Below, one piece after another: positions 1-5,929 of a stretch of 7,326 nucleotides of DNA; within the stretch, counting starts at the first letter, position 1; every line of letters begins with the position of its first letter. Source of the stretch: Oscillospiraceae bacterium (lineage in GTDB: Bacteria; Bacillota; Clostridia; Oscillospirales; CAG-272); contig SVQS01000089.1 in NCBI GenBank assembly GCA_015065205.1, forward strand, positions 1 through 7,326, given 5' to 3'. The position numbers and the translations under genes were made by a program. The notes under the pieces were generated by a model. The model was not told the origin of the DNA and made no database searches. It saw only the letters and a program-made list of their open reading frames with translations.

Positions 1-1720
1 TTTTGAGATACTGTTCCTTGTTAGAGCTTTGTGTGCTTACAGATGAAGAAGATGACACACCGCGTCCCTCAAAGTCTGTAATGCGTGCATTTTTGTAGGC
101 TTCAAATTCGCTAAAGGCGTGCCCAACATGATCTACTCGATAATCCAAAAGATCGCCGGCAAAAGCACGTCCAGGCTTTAGTTGTAGGATGCGTGTTGCC
201 AGCTTTTCGATCAAATAACGGTCGTGGGAGACGGTTACGATCGTCCCTTCAAACTGCTCAAGAGCAGATTCCAGCGCTTCGCGCGAATCGATGTCAAGGT
301 GATTTGTGGGTTCGTCAAGCACCAAAAGATTCATTTGCGAGAGCATCAGCTTGGAGAGTGTAAGTCTTGCTCTCTCACCGCCGCTGAGGACGCTAACGGT
401 TTTGAAAACATCCTCGCCCGTAAAGCGGAAGAGTCCCAGCGTGTTTCGAATTTCGGTTTCGGTTTTGGTAGGATAGGCGTTCCAAAGCTCGTCCAGCACC
501 GTGTTTTCGGGGGTGAGGTTTTGGTTTTCCTGATCGTAGTAGCCAACGTGTACGTTGTAGCCCTCTGTCAGACTCCCCACAACAGGCGCGAGCTTGTGCA
601 AAATGATTTTGATGAGCGTAGATTTTCCACAGCCGTTGGGGCCAATGATCATCACGCGCTCTTGTCTTTTGATCAAAAATGAAACATCGTCAAATAATTT
701 TCTCTCACCAAAAGCCATCGAAAGTCCTCTTGCTTCAAGCACGTCGTTGCCCGATGTGCTTGCCTCGTCAAAACGCATACGAATGGCACGGGGATCGTTT
801 TGCGGACGCTCGACGCGTTCCATCTTGTCGAGCAGCTTTTGGCGGCTTTCGGCGGCAATGATGTTGCGTTCGCGGTTCCACGCGCGTTGCTGTGCGATAT
901 ATGCCTCTTGGCGCGCGATCTCCTTTTGTTGGTTCTTCCAATGCTTTTCGGCAATCTCGCGGTCGATGCGGCGTTGCTCCATACTCTTGGTGTAGTTTCC
1001 TCGATAGAGCTTTGCGCGGTGATGCTCAATAGAGAGAGTCTTATTTGTGACCTTATCCAAAAAATAACGGTCGTGAGAGACGATCATAACGCATTTGGGG
1101 TAGGAGCAGAGAAAGCTTTCGAGCCACGCAAGTGTTTCAATATCAAGGTGGTTTGTTGGCTCGTCGAGCAGTAGGATATCCGGCTCGCGTGCCAACTCTA
1201 CGGCAAGCGCAAGGCGTGTGCGCTGACCGCCCGAAAGTGTTGCCACCTTTTGCTGGGCGGCAAGCTTATCAAATCCGAGGCGCAACAGAATGGAAGCGCA
1301 TCTGTTCCGAAATTCGAGTCCGCCTTCTTCCACGAATTTTTCATTCAGATCGGTGTATTCATGAATAGTACGCTCGTCACCGCCTGCGAGGGATTTTTCA
1401 AGGGTAGCAAGGCGTTCTTCCATTTGCAAAAGACGTGGGAAGGAGCGGTACATTCTTTCAAGCACCGTTTGTTCTTCGTCCTCGCAGTCAAATGCGCCGT
1501 CCTGTGTCAAAATGCCCATCGTTTTGTCGCGCGAGAGGTAGACCTCGCCCGAGGTCGGTTCGGCAGCACCCGTCAACAGACGCAAAAGTGTTGATTTGCC
1601 ACAACCGTTGACGCCAATGATGCCGAGCTTGTCGTTTTCCTCAAGAGAGAAGGTTACCTTATCTAATATAACGGTCGTTCCCACCGAAAAGGAAAGATCG
1701 TTTGTGCTGATTGCAATCAT
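1..1720 (-). CDS. ABC-F family ATPase (YdiF-like), C-terminus beyond window
   Basis: This is a soluble tandem-ATPase ABC protein without membrane segments. ABC-F proteins bind the ribosomal E site and rescue or regulate stalled translation, and some protect against antibiotics. The reading frame is open from the ATG at 1720 to the left edge (573 codons seen). Domain 1 has Walker A GVNGCGKST (residues 36-44), signature LSGGQ (162-166), Walker B Asp186 with catalytic Glu187, and the H-switch His216. A charged linker (about 239-310, beginning YRGNY) is the tRNA-interaction region of the family. Domain 2 has Walker A GPNGCGKST (360-368), LSGGE (445-449), Asp469/Glu470 and His499. Both DEPTNHLD boxes are intact, so two active ATP sites are expected. 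After a Ser-rich stretch the frame ends in NKEQYLK, the likely entry to the C-terminal coiled coil. The linker (RNII...SRQKLLDKMERVERP) is most like YdiF. The start is supported by AAAGGAAG 9 nt upstream. It lies 21 bp behind the repressor gene, so the two are probably cotranscribed. Resistance versus housekeeping role cannot be decided. Confidence 0.95.
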   Translation of the reverse strand, partial: MIAISTNDLSFSVGTTVILDKVTFSLEENDKLGIIGVNGCGKSTLLRLLTGAAEPTSGEVYLSRDKTMGILTQDGAFDCEDEEQTVLERMYRSFPRLLQMEERLATLEKSLAGGDERTIHEYTDLNEKFVEEGGLEFRNRCASILLRLGFDKLAAQQKVATLSGGQRTRLALAVELAREPDILLLDEPTNHLDIETLAWLESFLCSYPKCVMIVSHDRYFLDKVTNKTLSIEHHRAKLYRGNYTKSMEQRRIDREIAEKHWKNQQKEIARQEAYIAQQRAWNRERNIIAAESRQKLLDKMERVERPQNDPRAIRMRFDEASTSGNDVLEARGLSMAFGERKLFDDVSFLIKRQERVMIIGPNGCGKSTLIKIILHKLAPVVGSLTEGYNVHVGYYDQENQNLTPENTVLDELWNAYPTKTETEIRNTLGLFRFTGEDVFKTVSVLSGGERARLTLSKLMLSQMNLLVLDEPTNHLDIDSREALESALEQFEGTIVTVSHDRYLIEKLATRILQLKPGRAFAGDLLDYRVDHVGHAFSEFEAYKNARITDFEGRGVSSSSSVSTQSSNKEQYLK

Positions 1721-1741
1721 AAAATGATACTTCCTTTAGGG

Positions 1742-2368
1742 TTAAAATTTCGTCTTTGCTTCTACGGCAACGCCGAGAATGCGCGCTCTGCCGATTTCAA
1801 AATCCTCGGGTGAGAGTTGAATGGGGGAGTAATCTTCATTTTCGGGAGAGAGCACGATGCGGCGGTTCTCCTTGGAAAAACGCTTGACCGTTGCGCTCTC
1901 GCCGTCGACCAGACACGCAACGATGTCACCGTTCTCGGCGTACTGTTGTTTATGGAAAAGAACGTATGTGCCATCCACAATTCCGCAGTTCTTCATACTG
2001 TCGCCGCAAACCTCTAAATAGAAGTATTCATCAACGTCGTCTACGTCGGCAAACTCGTGCCCCAGCATGGTTTCATCGGTGACAATGGGGCGACCTGCGC
2101 GAATGACGCCAATGACGGGAACCATCTTGCGCGCGCGCAGATGGCGGTAAGCCGACTCGGTGTCGCGCGTACCGCTGGATGTACCCATCAGCTCATCGAG
2201 CGTGAGCGAAAAATATTCGGCAATACGGGCAAGCTTATCCACTTTGGGAGTGGAGCGGCCCTGCTTCCAATCGGTAAAGGTTGAGGCGGCAATACGCGTA
2301 GCCTTGGAGACCTGATAAACCGTTGTGCCCTTCTCGTGCAGGAGACGTTCAAAAATCGAGTATTCCAT
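1742..2368 (-). CDS. XRE-S24 self-cleaving transcriptional repressor (LexA/CI-like)
   Basis: The 208-aa protein is a DNA-binding repressor expected to be inactivated by RecA-stimulated self-cleavage. Residues 1-62 form an XRE/Cro-type helix-turn-helix (core around 16-41, TVYQVSKATRIAASTFTDW), not the winged helix of classical LexA. Residues about 84-205 are a peptidase S24 domain. The scissile pair is Ala91-Gly92 (VIRAGRPI), the nucleophile Ser124 (CGDSMKN) and the general base Lys162 (ATVKRF), so the protease appears intact. The ATG at 2368 has AGGGAG 8 nt upstream. The gene is transcribed leftward from the consensus promoter at 2504-2532 and is followed by the ABC-F gene. CGG-N4-CCG sites inside its own promoter and the opposing one suggest autoregulation. 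It may be the host's functional LexA, since XRE-S24 proteins are common in Clostridia, or a domesticated phage repressor. The family call is firm; the SOS role is inferred. Confidence 0.93.
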   Translation of the reverse strand: MEYSIFERLLHEKGTTVYQVSKATRIAASTFTDWKQGRSTPKVDKLARIAEYFSLTLDELMGTSSGTRDTESAYRHLRARKMVPVIGVIRAGRPIVTDETMLGHEFADVDDVDEYFYLEVCGDSMKNCGIVDGTYVLFHKQQYAENGDIVACLVDGESATVKRFSKENRRIVLSPENEDYSPIQLSPEDFEIGRARILGVAVEAKTKF

Positions 2369-2459
2369 TCCTTTTTCTCCCTAATTTGGCAAAATTATAC
2401 AATTTGTTGCTATTGCTTTTGTGTAAAGCATAGAATATCAAGAAAATACGAAATACCAC

Positions 2460-2488
2460 TTGACAATAGTTCGGTTTTCCGATATAAT
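2460..2488 (+). promoter_or_regulatory. Rightward sigma-A promoter of the sigma-like regulator gene
   Basis: A perfect TTGACA (2460-2465), 17-bp spacer and perfect TATAAT (2483-2488) lie upstream of the gene at 2624. The start site should be near 2495, giving a leader of about 129 nt. The spacer contains TCGGTTTTCCGA directly before the -10, placed exactly as the matching element in the opposing promoter. Confidence 0.88.
2472..2481. promoter_or_regulatory. Probable repressor operator O1 (CGG-N4-CCG)
   Basis: CGGTTTTCCG lies 6 bp after the -35 and 1 bp before the -10 of the rightward promoter. It extends to the 12-bp inverted repeat TCGG-TTTT-CCGA. Binding here would block RNA polymerase. 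Assignment to the neighbouring XRE-S24 repressor is inferred from position and symmetry. Confidence 0.6.
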
Positions 2489-2503
2489 GTGTGTACCAAC
2501 AAC

Positions 2504-2532
2504 ATTATAACGGATTTCCGAAGATTTGTCAA
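2504..2532 (-). promoter_or_regulatory. Leftward sigma-A promoter of the repressor/ABC-F operon
   Basis: On the minus strand a perfect TTGACA (2532-2527) is followed by a 17-bp spacer and a perfect TATAAT (2509-2504). Transcription should start near 2497, giving a leader of about 130 nt before the repressor ATG. The spacer holds a CGG-N4-CCG element one base before the -10. The promoter faces the rightward one at 2460-2488, so each RNA polymerase must cross the other promoter. Confidence 0.88.
2511..2520. promoter_or_regulatory. Probable repressor operator O2 (CGG-N4-CCG)
   Basis: CGGATTTCCG lies in the spacer of the leftward promoter. Read on the minus strand it sits 6 bp after the -35 and 1 bp before the -10, the same geometry as O1, 39 bp away. 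Its location implies autorepression of the repressor gene. Confidence 0.6.
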
Positions 2533-2592
2533 TAGAATTCGCAAAAATTCGACAATTTTTTTGAAAATCCTAAAAAAATCGACATTTTAATA

Positions 2593-2602
2593 CGGATTTA
2601 CG
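2593..2602. promoter_or_regulatory. Possible third operator-like site
   Basis: CGGATTTACG differs from O2 by one base (A for C) and shares the flanking GAA. It lies in the leader of the sigma-like gene, 8 bp before its Shine-Dalgarno AGGGAG (2611-2616), where it could act as a roadblock or auxiliary site. A chance match in this AT-rich leader is possible. Confidence 0.35.
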
Positions 2603-2623
2603 AAATAGAAAGGGAGTGAAAAA

Positions 2624-3025
2624 ATGACACAAGAGGAAGAAATGAGAGTACGGGAGACAGCGCGCAATTATTTGTGCGGATATCAGCTATGCTTGGATAT
2701 GCTCAAGCTGCGAAAATACGAAAGAAAGCGAGCCGCAAAATTCGACGAGCTTTGCGATTGTGAGGATATTCTTGCAGGGGACGAGGCATATTGGAAGGCG
2801 CGCATTTATGAGATTGCTTCCTTTTTGGGACAAATGAAAAACGGACGAGAAAAGATGCTCCTTTACTATCGCTATGTCAAAGGCGAGAGCATCGAATATA
2901 CGGCAGGGCTTTTGGGTATCTCGCGTCGCACGGCATACCGCTTGTGGAATAAGGCACTCTTATCTGCAGGGCTTCTGTTGGAGAAAACAAATCCGCACTA
3001 TACATCTTCTTCAGTGATAACGTAA
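2624..3025 (+). CDS. Sigma-70 region 4-like regulator (133 aa)
   Basis: This small helical protein has a C-terminal helix-turn-helix at about residues 88-115 (ESIEYTAGLLGISRRTAYRL) preceded by a LLYYRYVKG helix, the layout of sigma-70 region 4. The charged N-terminal half (residues 1-75, many Glu, Arg and Lys) shows no region 2, so it is unlikely to act as a complete sigma factor. Such short proteins occur as phage late-gene regulators (ArpU/RinA/DUF1492-type) and as chromosomal orphans; which applies here is not clear. The ATG at 2624 is preceded by AGGGAG with 7-nt spacing. The gene has its own promoter opposite the repressor promoter and ends before a terminator, so it is a monocistronic unit probably controlled by the XRE-S24 repressor. 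Its targets are unknown. Confidence 0.8.
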   Translation: MTQEEEMRVRETARNYLCGYQLCLDMLKLRKYERKRAAKFDELCDCEDILAGDEAYWKARIYEIASFLGQMKNGREKMLLYYRYVKGESIEYTAGLLGISRRTAYRLWNKALLSAGLLLEKTNPHYTSSSVIT

Positions 3026-3046
3026 AAATTTAGCACCTACCACTAT

Positions 3047-3072
3047 GGGCGACCGATGGCGCCCCCTTTTTT
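3047..3072 (+). terminator. Rho-independent terminator after the sigma-like gene
   Basis: GGGCG (3047-3051) pairs with CGCCC (3060-3064). An inner CC/GG pairing and a GAT loop, with one bulged A, complete the hairpin. It is followed by CC and a run of six T (3067-3072). It lies 21 bp after the stop codon and separates this unit from polA. Confidence 0.82.
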
Positions 3073-3085
3073 AGCTTTCTTTTCC

Positions 3086-3114
3086 TTGACAACCCCTTGT
3101 AAATATGGTACAAT
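3086..3114 (+). promoter_or_regulatory. polA promoter with extended -10
   Basis: TTGACA (3086-3091), a 17-bp spacer and TACAAT (3109-3114) are seen, with TG at 3106-3107 giving an extended -10. The start should be near 3121, making a leader of about 41 nt. No CGG-N4-CCG element lies in this promoter, so control by the nearby repressor is not suggested. Confidence 0.85.
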
Positions 3115-3133
3115 AATGGGGAAGATATAAAAT

Positions 3134-3152
3134 AAAGACACAAAGTGTCTTT
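3134..3152 (+). promoter_or_regulatory. Hairpin abutting the polA Shine-Dalgarno
   Basis: AAAGACAC (3134-3141) and GTGTCTTT (3145-3152) form a perfect 8-bp stem with an AAA loop. The next base begins GGAGG (3153-3157), the polA ribosome binding site, only 4 nt from the ATG. The stem could tune translation or protect the mRNA 5' end, or the palindrome could be a protein site. There is no T-run, so it is not a terminator. Confidence 0.5.
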
Positions 3153-3161
3153 GGAGGAACC

Positions 3162-5666
3162 ATGAAGAAAAAATTACTTGCAATCGATGGCAATAGCATC
3201 CTCAATCGCGCGTTTTATGGCGTCAGACCTCTCACGACCAAGGACGGCTTTCCCACAAACGCGCTTTACGGTATGATCAATATGATTACCCGTCAGGCAG
3301 AGGCGTTGAATCCCGATTATTGCGCAGTTGCGTTTGACCTCAAAGCCCCTACCTTCCGTCACAAAATGTACGAAGCTTATAAAGCGGGCAGACACGCCAC
3401 TCCCGAAGAGTTGTTGGCACAATTTCCCGTGGCAAAAGAAATTCTTTCTGCTATGGGCTATCACGTCCTCTCGCTCGAAGGCTATGAAGCAGACGATATT
3501 CTCGGTACGCTTGCACGGATGAGCACCGAAGCCGATTGCGAGGCATATCTGATGACGGGAGACCGTGATGCGCTTCAGCTCATCGGTTCCAACGTCCATG
3601 TTCTGCTTGCAACCAACAGCGAGACCATTGATATGGACGAAGCAAAATTTCTTGAAAAATACACCGTTCCATCCTCGACATTCGTTGACGTCAAAGCCCT
3701 GATGGGGGATAGCTCGGATAACATTCCCGGTGTGCCCGGTATTGGAGAAAAGACCGCCATCAAGCTGATTGGCGAGTTTGGAAGCCTTGACGGCATTTAT
3801 GGGCACTTACCCGAGGCAAAGCTGACGCCTTCTGTCAAAGCAAAGCTCGAAAACGGTCGCGAGAGTGCATATCTCTCGCAAACGCTTGCGCGCATTTGTC
3901 AAACTGTTCCACTGGAGAATTCTTTGGAATCTCTTGCAACCGCGGGTATTGATCGCGCAGAATTGCGCCGCTTGCTCCTCTCGCTCGAGTTCTCGGTGTT
4001 TATCAAGCGTTTTGGCTTGGATGCCGAGCCCGCCCCTCAAGAGACAGTTGCCGCACCTGTACAGGTAGCACCGTTGGACTGCGAAAAGCTTTCCGCACTT
4101 TCGGTTGTTGTTCTCGATTGGGATGGCGAATCAGTCACCCTTTCCGATGGCACAAGTGTTTGGACGTGCGAGAGTGGGGAACTCTCGGCACACCTTGGCA
4201 ATAAAACGATTGTTTGCTACGACTCTAAATCACTTTATAAAATTCCCGCGCTGACATTCTTGCGCAAATGTCGCGTTTATGACTTGATGCTTGGCGCATA
4301 CCTTGCCAACTCTTCCAAGAGCAATTTCGATCTTTCTACCATCGTTTCCGATTATTTGGGTGAGGTGATGTCGGCAGATGTTCCGCGCGCGGCGTATCTT
4401 GCGCGCCTCTATCCGCTCATCAAGAACGCGATTGAGGAAAGCGGACAAGAAGAGCTTATGAACGATCTTGAAATGCCGCTCGCGCTCGTTCTTACCGATA
4501 TGGAGATGGCAGGCTTCCGCGTTGACCGCGAAGGCATTGCCAAATACGGCGAGCAGCTTACGGCAGTTGCCGAGGCACTCGAAGCGCAAATTTATTTCCA
4601 CGCAGGGCAAGATTTTAACATCAACTCTCCCAAGCAGCTCGGTGAAATTCTCTTTGACGTTCTCGGCTTGCCGCACGCCAAAAAGACAAAAACGGGATAC
4701 TCAACCAATGCCGAAATTTTGGAAAAACTCCGCCCCGCGCATCCCATCGTGCAGGACATCCTTGACTACCGTCAGGTCACAAAGCTACGGAGTACCTATG
4801 TTGAGGGATTACTCAAGGTAGCCGACGAAAACGGTCGCGTACACACGCATTTCAAGCAGACAGGAACGGCTACGGGCAGACTTTCCTCTACCGAACCCAA
4901 TCTGCAAAACATTCCCGTCAGAACAGAACTCGGCAGGGAATTGCGCCGCTTCTTCTTACCCGAAAATGAAGATTACGTTATTATCGACGCGGACTATTCG
5001 CAAATCGAGCTGCGACTCTTGGCTCATATTTCAAACGATGCCAATATGATAAGAGCCTTCCGCGAGGGCGTGGACGTTCACACATCCACCGCTGCAACTG
5101 TGTTTGGCGTTGCCGAATCGGCAGTTACGTCCGAGCTTCGCAAGCGTGCAAAGGCGGTCAACTTTGGCATTATGTACGGCATAGGCGCATTCTCGCTCTC
5201 GGATGACATCGGTGTTTCTCGTGCTGAGGCGCAGGCATATATCGACCAATATCTCGCCGGATACCCCGGCATTGATGCCTACCTCAAAGAGACTATCGCA
5301 AAGGCGTATGAGGATGGCTACGTGACCACGCTCTTTGGGCGTCGTCGCTATATTCCCGAGCTCAAGGCAAGCAACGGAATGCAGCGCAAGTTCGGTGAGC
5401 GCGTGGCAATGAACAGCCCCATTCAAGGAACAGCCGCCGATATCATCAAGCTTGCAATGGTGCGCGTCCACAATCGACTGAAAGAAGAGGGCATCGATGC
5501 CCGACTCATCCTGCAAGTGCACGATGAGCTTCTCATCGAGGCTCACCGCTCGGTTGCCGACCGCGCCCGCGAAATCCTCAAATACGAAATGGAAAATGCC
5601 GTTACCTACTCCGTTCCCCTCGATGTGGATATCCATATAGGGAATAGTTGGTATGAAGCAAAGTAA
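3162..5666 (+). CDS. polA: DNA polymerase I
   Basis: This 834-aa family A polymerase does gap filling, primer removal and repair synthesis. The 5'-3' exonuclease/flap domain (about 1-290) has Asp9, Asp59, YEADD (108-112), TGDRD (132-136), GDSSDN (182-187) and the helix-hairpin-helix GVPGIGEKTA. The middle domain (about 310-410) sits where the 3'-5' proofreading nuclease should be but is short. It has DWD at 319-321 where a D-x-E motif is expected, and no recognisable ExoII or ExoIII acidic residues, so proofreading is probably lost, as in Bacillus and Thermus enzymes. The polymerase domain has TGRLSS, motif A DYSQIE (Asp611), motif B with Arg660, Lys664, Phe668 and Tyr672, and motif C VHDE (Asp788). 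The Phe at 668 is the usual residue of cellular Pol I. Length and the SWYEAK C-terminus are normal. GGAGG sits 4 nt before the ATG. The TAA stop overlaps the start of an inverted-repeat arm. Confidence 0.98.
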   Translation: MKKKLLAIDGNSILNRAFYGVRPLTTKDGFPTNALYGMINMITRQAEALNPDYCAVAFDLKAPTFRHKMYEAYKAGRHATPEELLAQFPVAKEILSAMGYHVLSLEGYEADDILGTLARMSTEADCEAYLMTGDRDALQLIGSNVHVLLATNSETIDMDEAKFLEKYTVPSSTFVDVKALMGDSSDNIPGVPGIGEKTAIKLIGEFGSLDGIYGHLPEAKLTPSVKAKLENGRESAYLSQTLARICQTVPLENSLESLATAGIDRAELRRLLLSLEFSVFIKRFGLDAEPAPQETVAAPVQVAPLDCEKLSALSVVVLDWDGESVTLSDGTSVWTCESGELSAHLGNKTIVCYDSKSLYKIPALTFLRKCRVYDLMLGAYLANSSKSNFDLSTIVSDYLGEVMSADVPRAAYLARLYPLIKNAIEESGQEELMNDLEMPLALVLTDMEMAGFRVDREGIAKYGEQLTAVAEALEAQIYFHAGQDFNINSPKQLGEILFDVLGLPHAKKTKTGYSTNAEILEKLRPAHPIVQDILDYRQVTKLRSTYVEGLLKVADENGRVHTHFKQTGTATGRLSSTEPNLQNIPVRTELGRELRRFFLPENEDYVIIDADYSQIELRLLAHISNDANMIRAFREGVDVHTSTAATVFGVAESAVTSELRKRAKAVNFGIMYGIGAFSLSDDIGVSRAEAQAYIDQYLAGYPGIDAYLKETIAKAYEDGYVTTLFGRRRYIPELKASNGMQRKFGERVAMNSPIQGTAADIIKLAMVRVHNRLKEEGIDARLILQVHDELLIEAHRSVADRAREILKYEMENAVTYSVPLDVDIHIGNSWYEAK

Positions 5667-5685
5667 GGGGACGCGTGGGGACGCG
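5667..5685 (+). repeat. Tandem 9-bp duplication GGGGACGCG
   Basis: GGGGACGCG occurs at 5667-5675 and again at 5677-5685, separated by one T, directly after the polA stop. The right arm has only one related copy (GGGATGCG on the minus strand, 7126-7119), so the duplication is specific to the left end. Confidence 0.6.
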
Positions 5686-5689
5686 GATT

Positions 5690-5719
5690 GTGGGGGAGCT
5701 TTTGAAAAAGTTCCCCCAC
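5690..5719 (+). repeat. Long hairpin H1 in left arm
   Basis: GTGGGGGA (5690-5697) pairs with TCCCCCAC (5712-5719). A G-T wobble and CTTTT/AAAAG continue the stem to about 14 bp around a tiny GA loop. No T-run follows on either strand, so it is not a canonical terminator, though it may end or protect polA transcripts. It matches hairpin H2 at 7076-7111 in opposite orientation. Confidence 0.75.
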
Positions 5720-5774
5720 GCCCCCTCAAAACTTTCTAGCAAAAGGACAAAAACAGACTCGTTAATTTGCCTAC

Positions 5775-5858
5775 GGACAGTCGGCGCAAGTCCAAAGACT
5801 TGCGTTTGCTGCCGCGAGCTCCCAGGGGCCACCGAGACCCTGGTCGCTAAGACAGTAG
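5775..5858 (+). repeat. 84-nt structured repeat, copy R1
   Basis: Two hairpins are visible. CGCAAGTC (5785-5792) pairs with GACTTGCG (5797-5804) around CAAA. CCAGGG (5822-5827) pairs with CCCTGG (5838-5843), with an outer AGC/GCT pairing. Conserved unpaired blocks TTTGCTG-CGCGAGC, CCGAGACCCT and CGCTAAGA are shared with the inverted copy at 6936-7018, while the stem sequences differ yet still pair. This pattern suggests a structured RNA or a hairpin-recognised DNA element. I do not recognise the family. Confidence 0.65.
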
Positions 5859-5880
5859 TTTAGTATTAATATAGTGGTAG

Positions 5881-5900
5881 GGCGGGGGCTTGCTCCCGCC
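5881..5900 (+). repeat. GC-rich palindrome upstream of the DUF4375 gene
   Basis: GGCGGGGGC (5881-5889) pairs with GCTCCCGCC (5892-5900), with one G-T wobble. It lies between the left arm and the start of the accessory gene and has no T-run. It resembles the short intergenic palindromes common in clostridial genomes. In the transcript it would sit 18 nt before the likely ribosome binding region of the next gene. Confidence 0.55.
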
Positions 5901-5929
5901 GCCAAAGAGTGTGGAAAGGCGGTGGACTT

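Larger units (their letters stand above)
5663..5865 (+). repeat. Left inverted-repeat arm
   Basis: The arm begins GTAAGGGGACGCG, overlapping the polA stop codon, then holds hairpin 5690-5719, a linker and the structured repeat 5775-5858. Its reverse complement counterpart lies at 6935-7129. From TCTAGCA after the hairpin to the start of the structured repeat, both arms keep the same spacing (53 bp up to CGGCGC/CGACGC). The boundaries are approximate. Confidence 0.7.

Noticed and set aside
224..1594. Several plus-strand open frames of 60-150 codons
   Set aside because: They lie antisense to the ABC-F gene, whose minus-strand frame is continuous with all family motifs, and they show no recognisable domains.
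2394..2427. Second minus-strand promoter with TATAAT at 2399-2394
   Set aside because: The only -35-like hexamer (TTTACA, 2427-2422) is 22 bp away and there is no extended -10, so it is much weaker than the promoter at 2504-2532.
3174..3806. 210-codon minus-strand open frame inside polA
   Set aside because: It is antisense to the conserved 5'-3' exonuclease domain of polA, with no domain or ribosome binding support.
5031..5729. 232-codon minus-strand open frame overlapping the polA 3' end and hairpin H1
   Set aside because: It mirrors the conserved polymerase motifs of polA and runs into a repeat; Cys/His-rich shadow composition.
5845..5880. Promoter for the DUF4375 gene in the AT-rich stretch after R1
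   Set aside because: No -35 and -10 pair with acceptable spacing could be matched.
5909..5929. GTG start at 5909 for the DUF4375 gene
   Set aside because: It would add seven residues (VWKGGGL), which look like a translated ribosome binding region; the ATG at 5930 is better placed.
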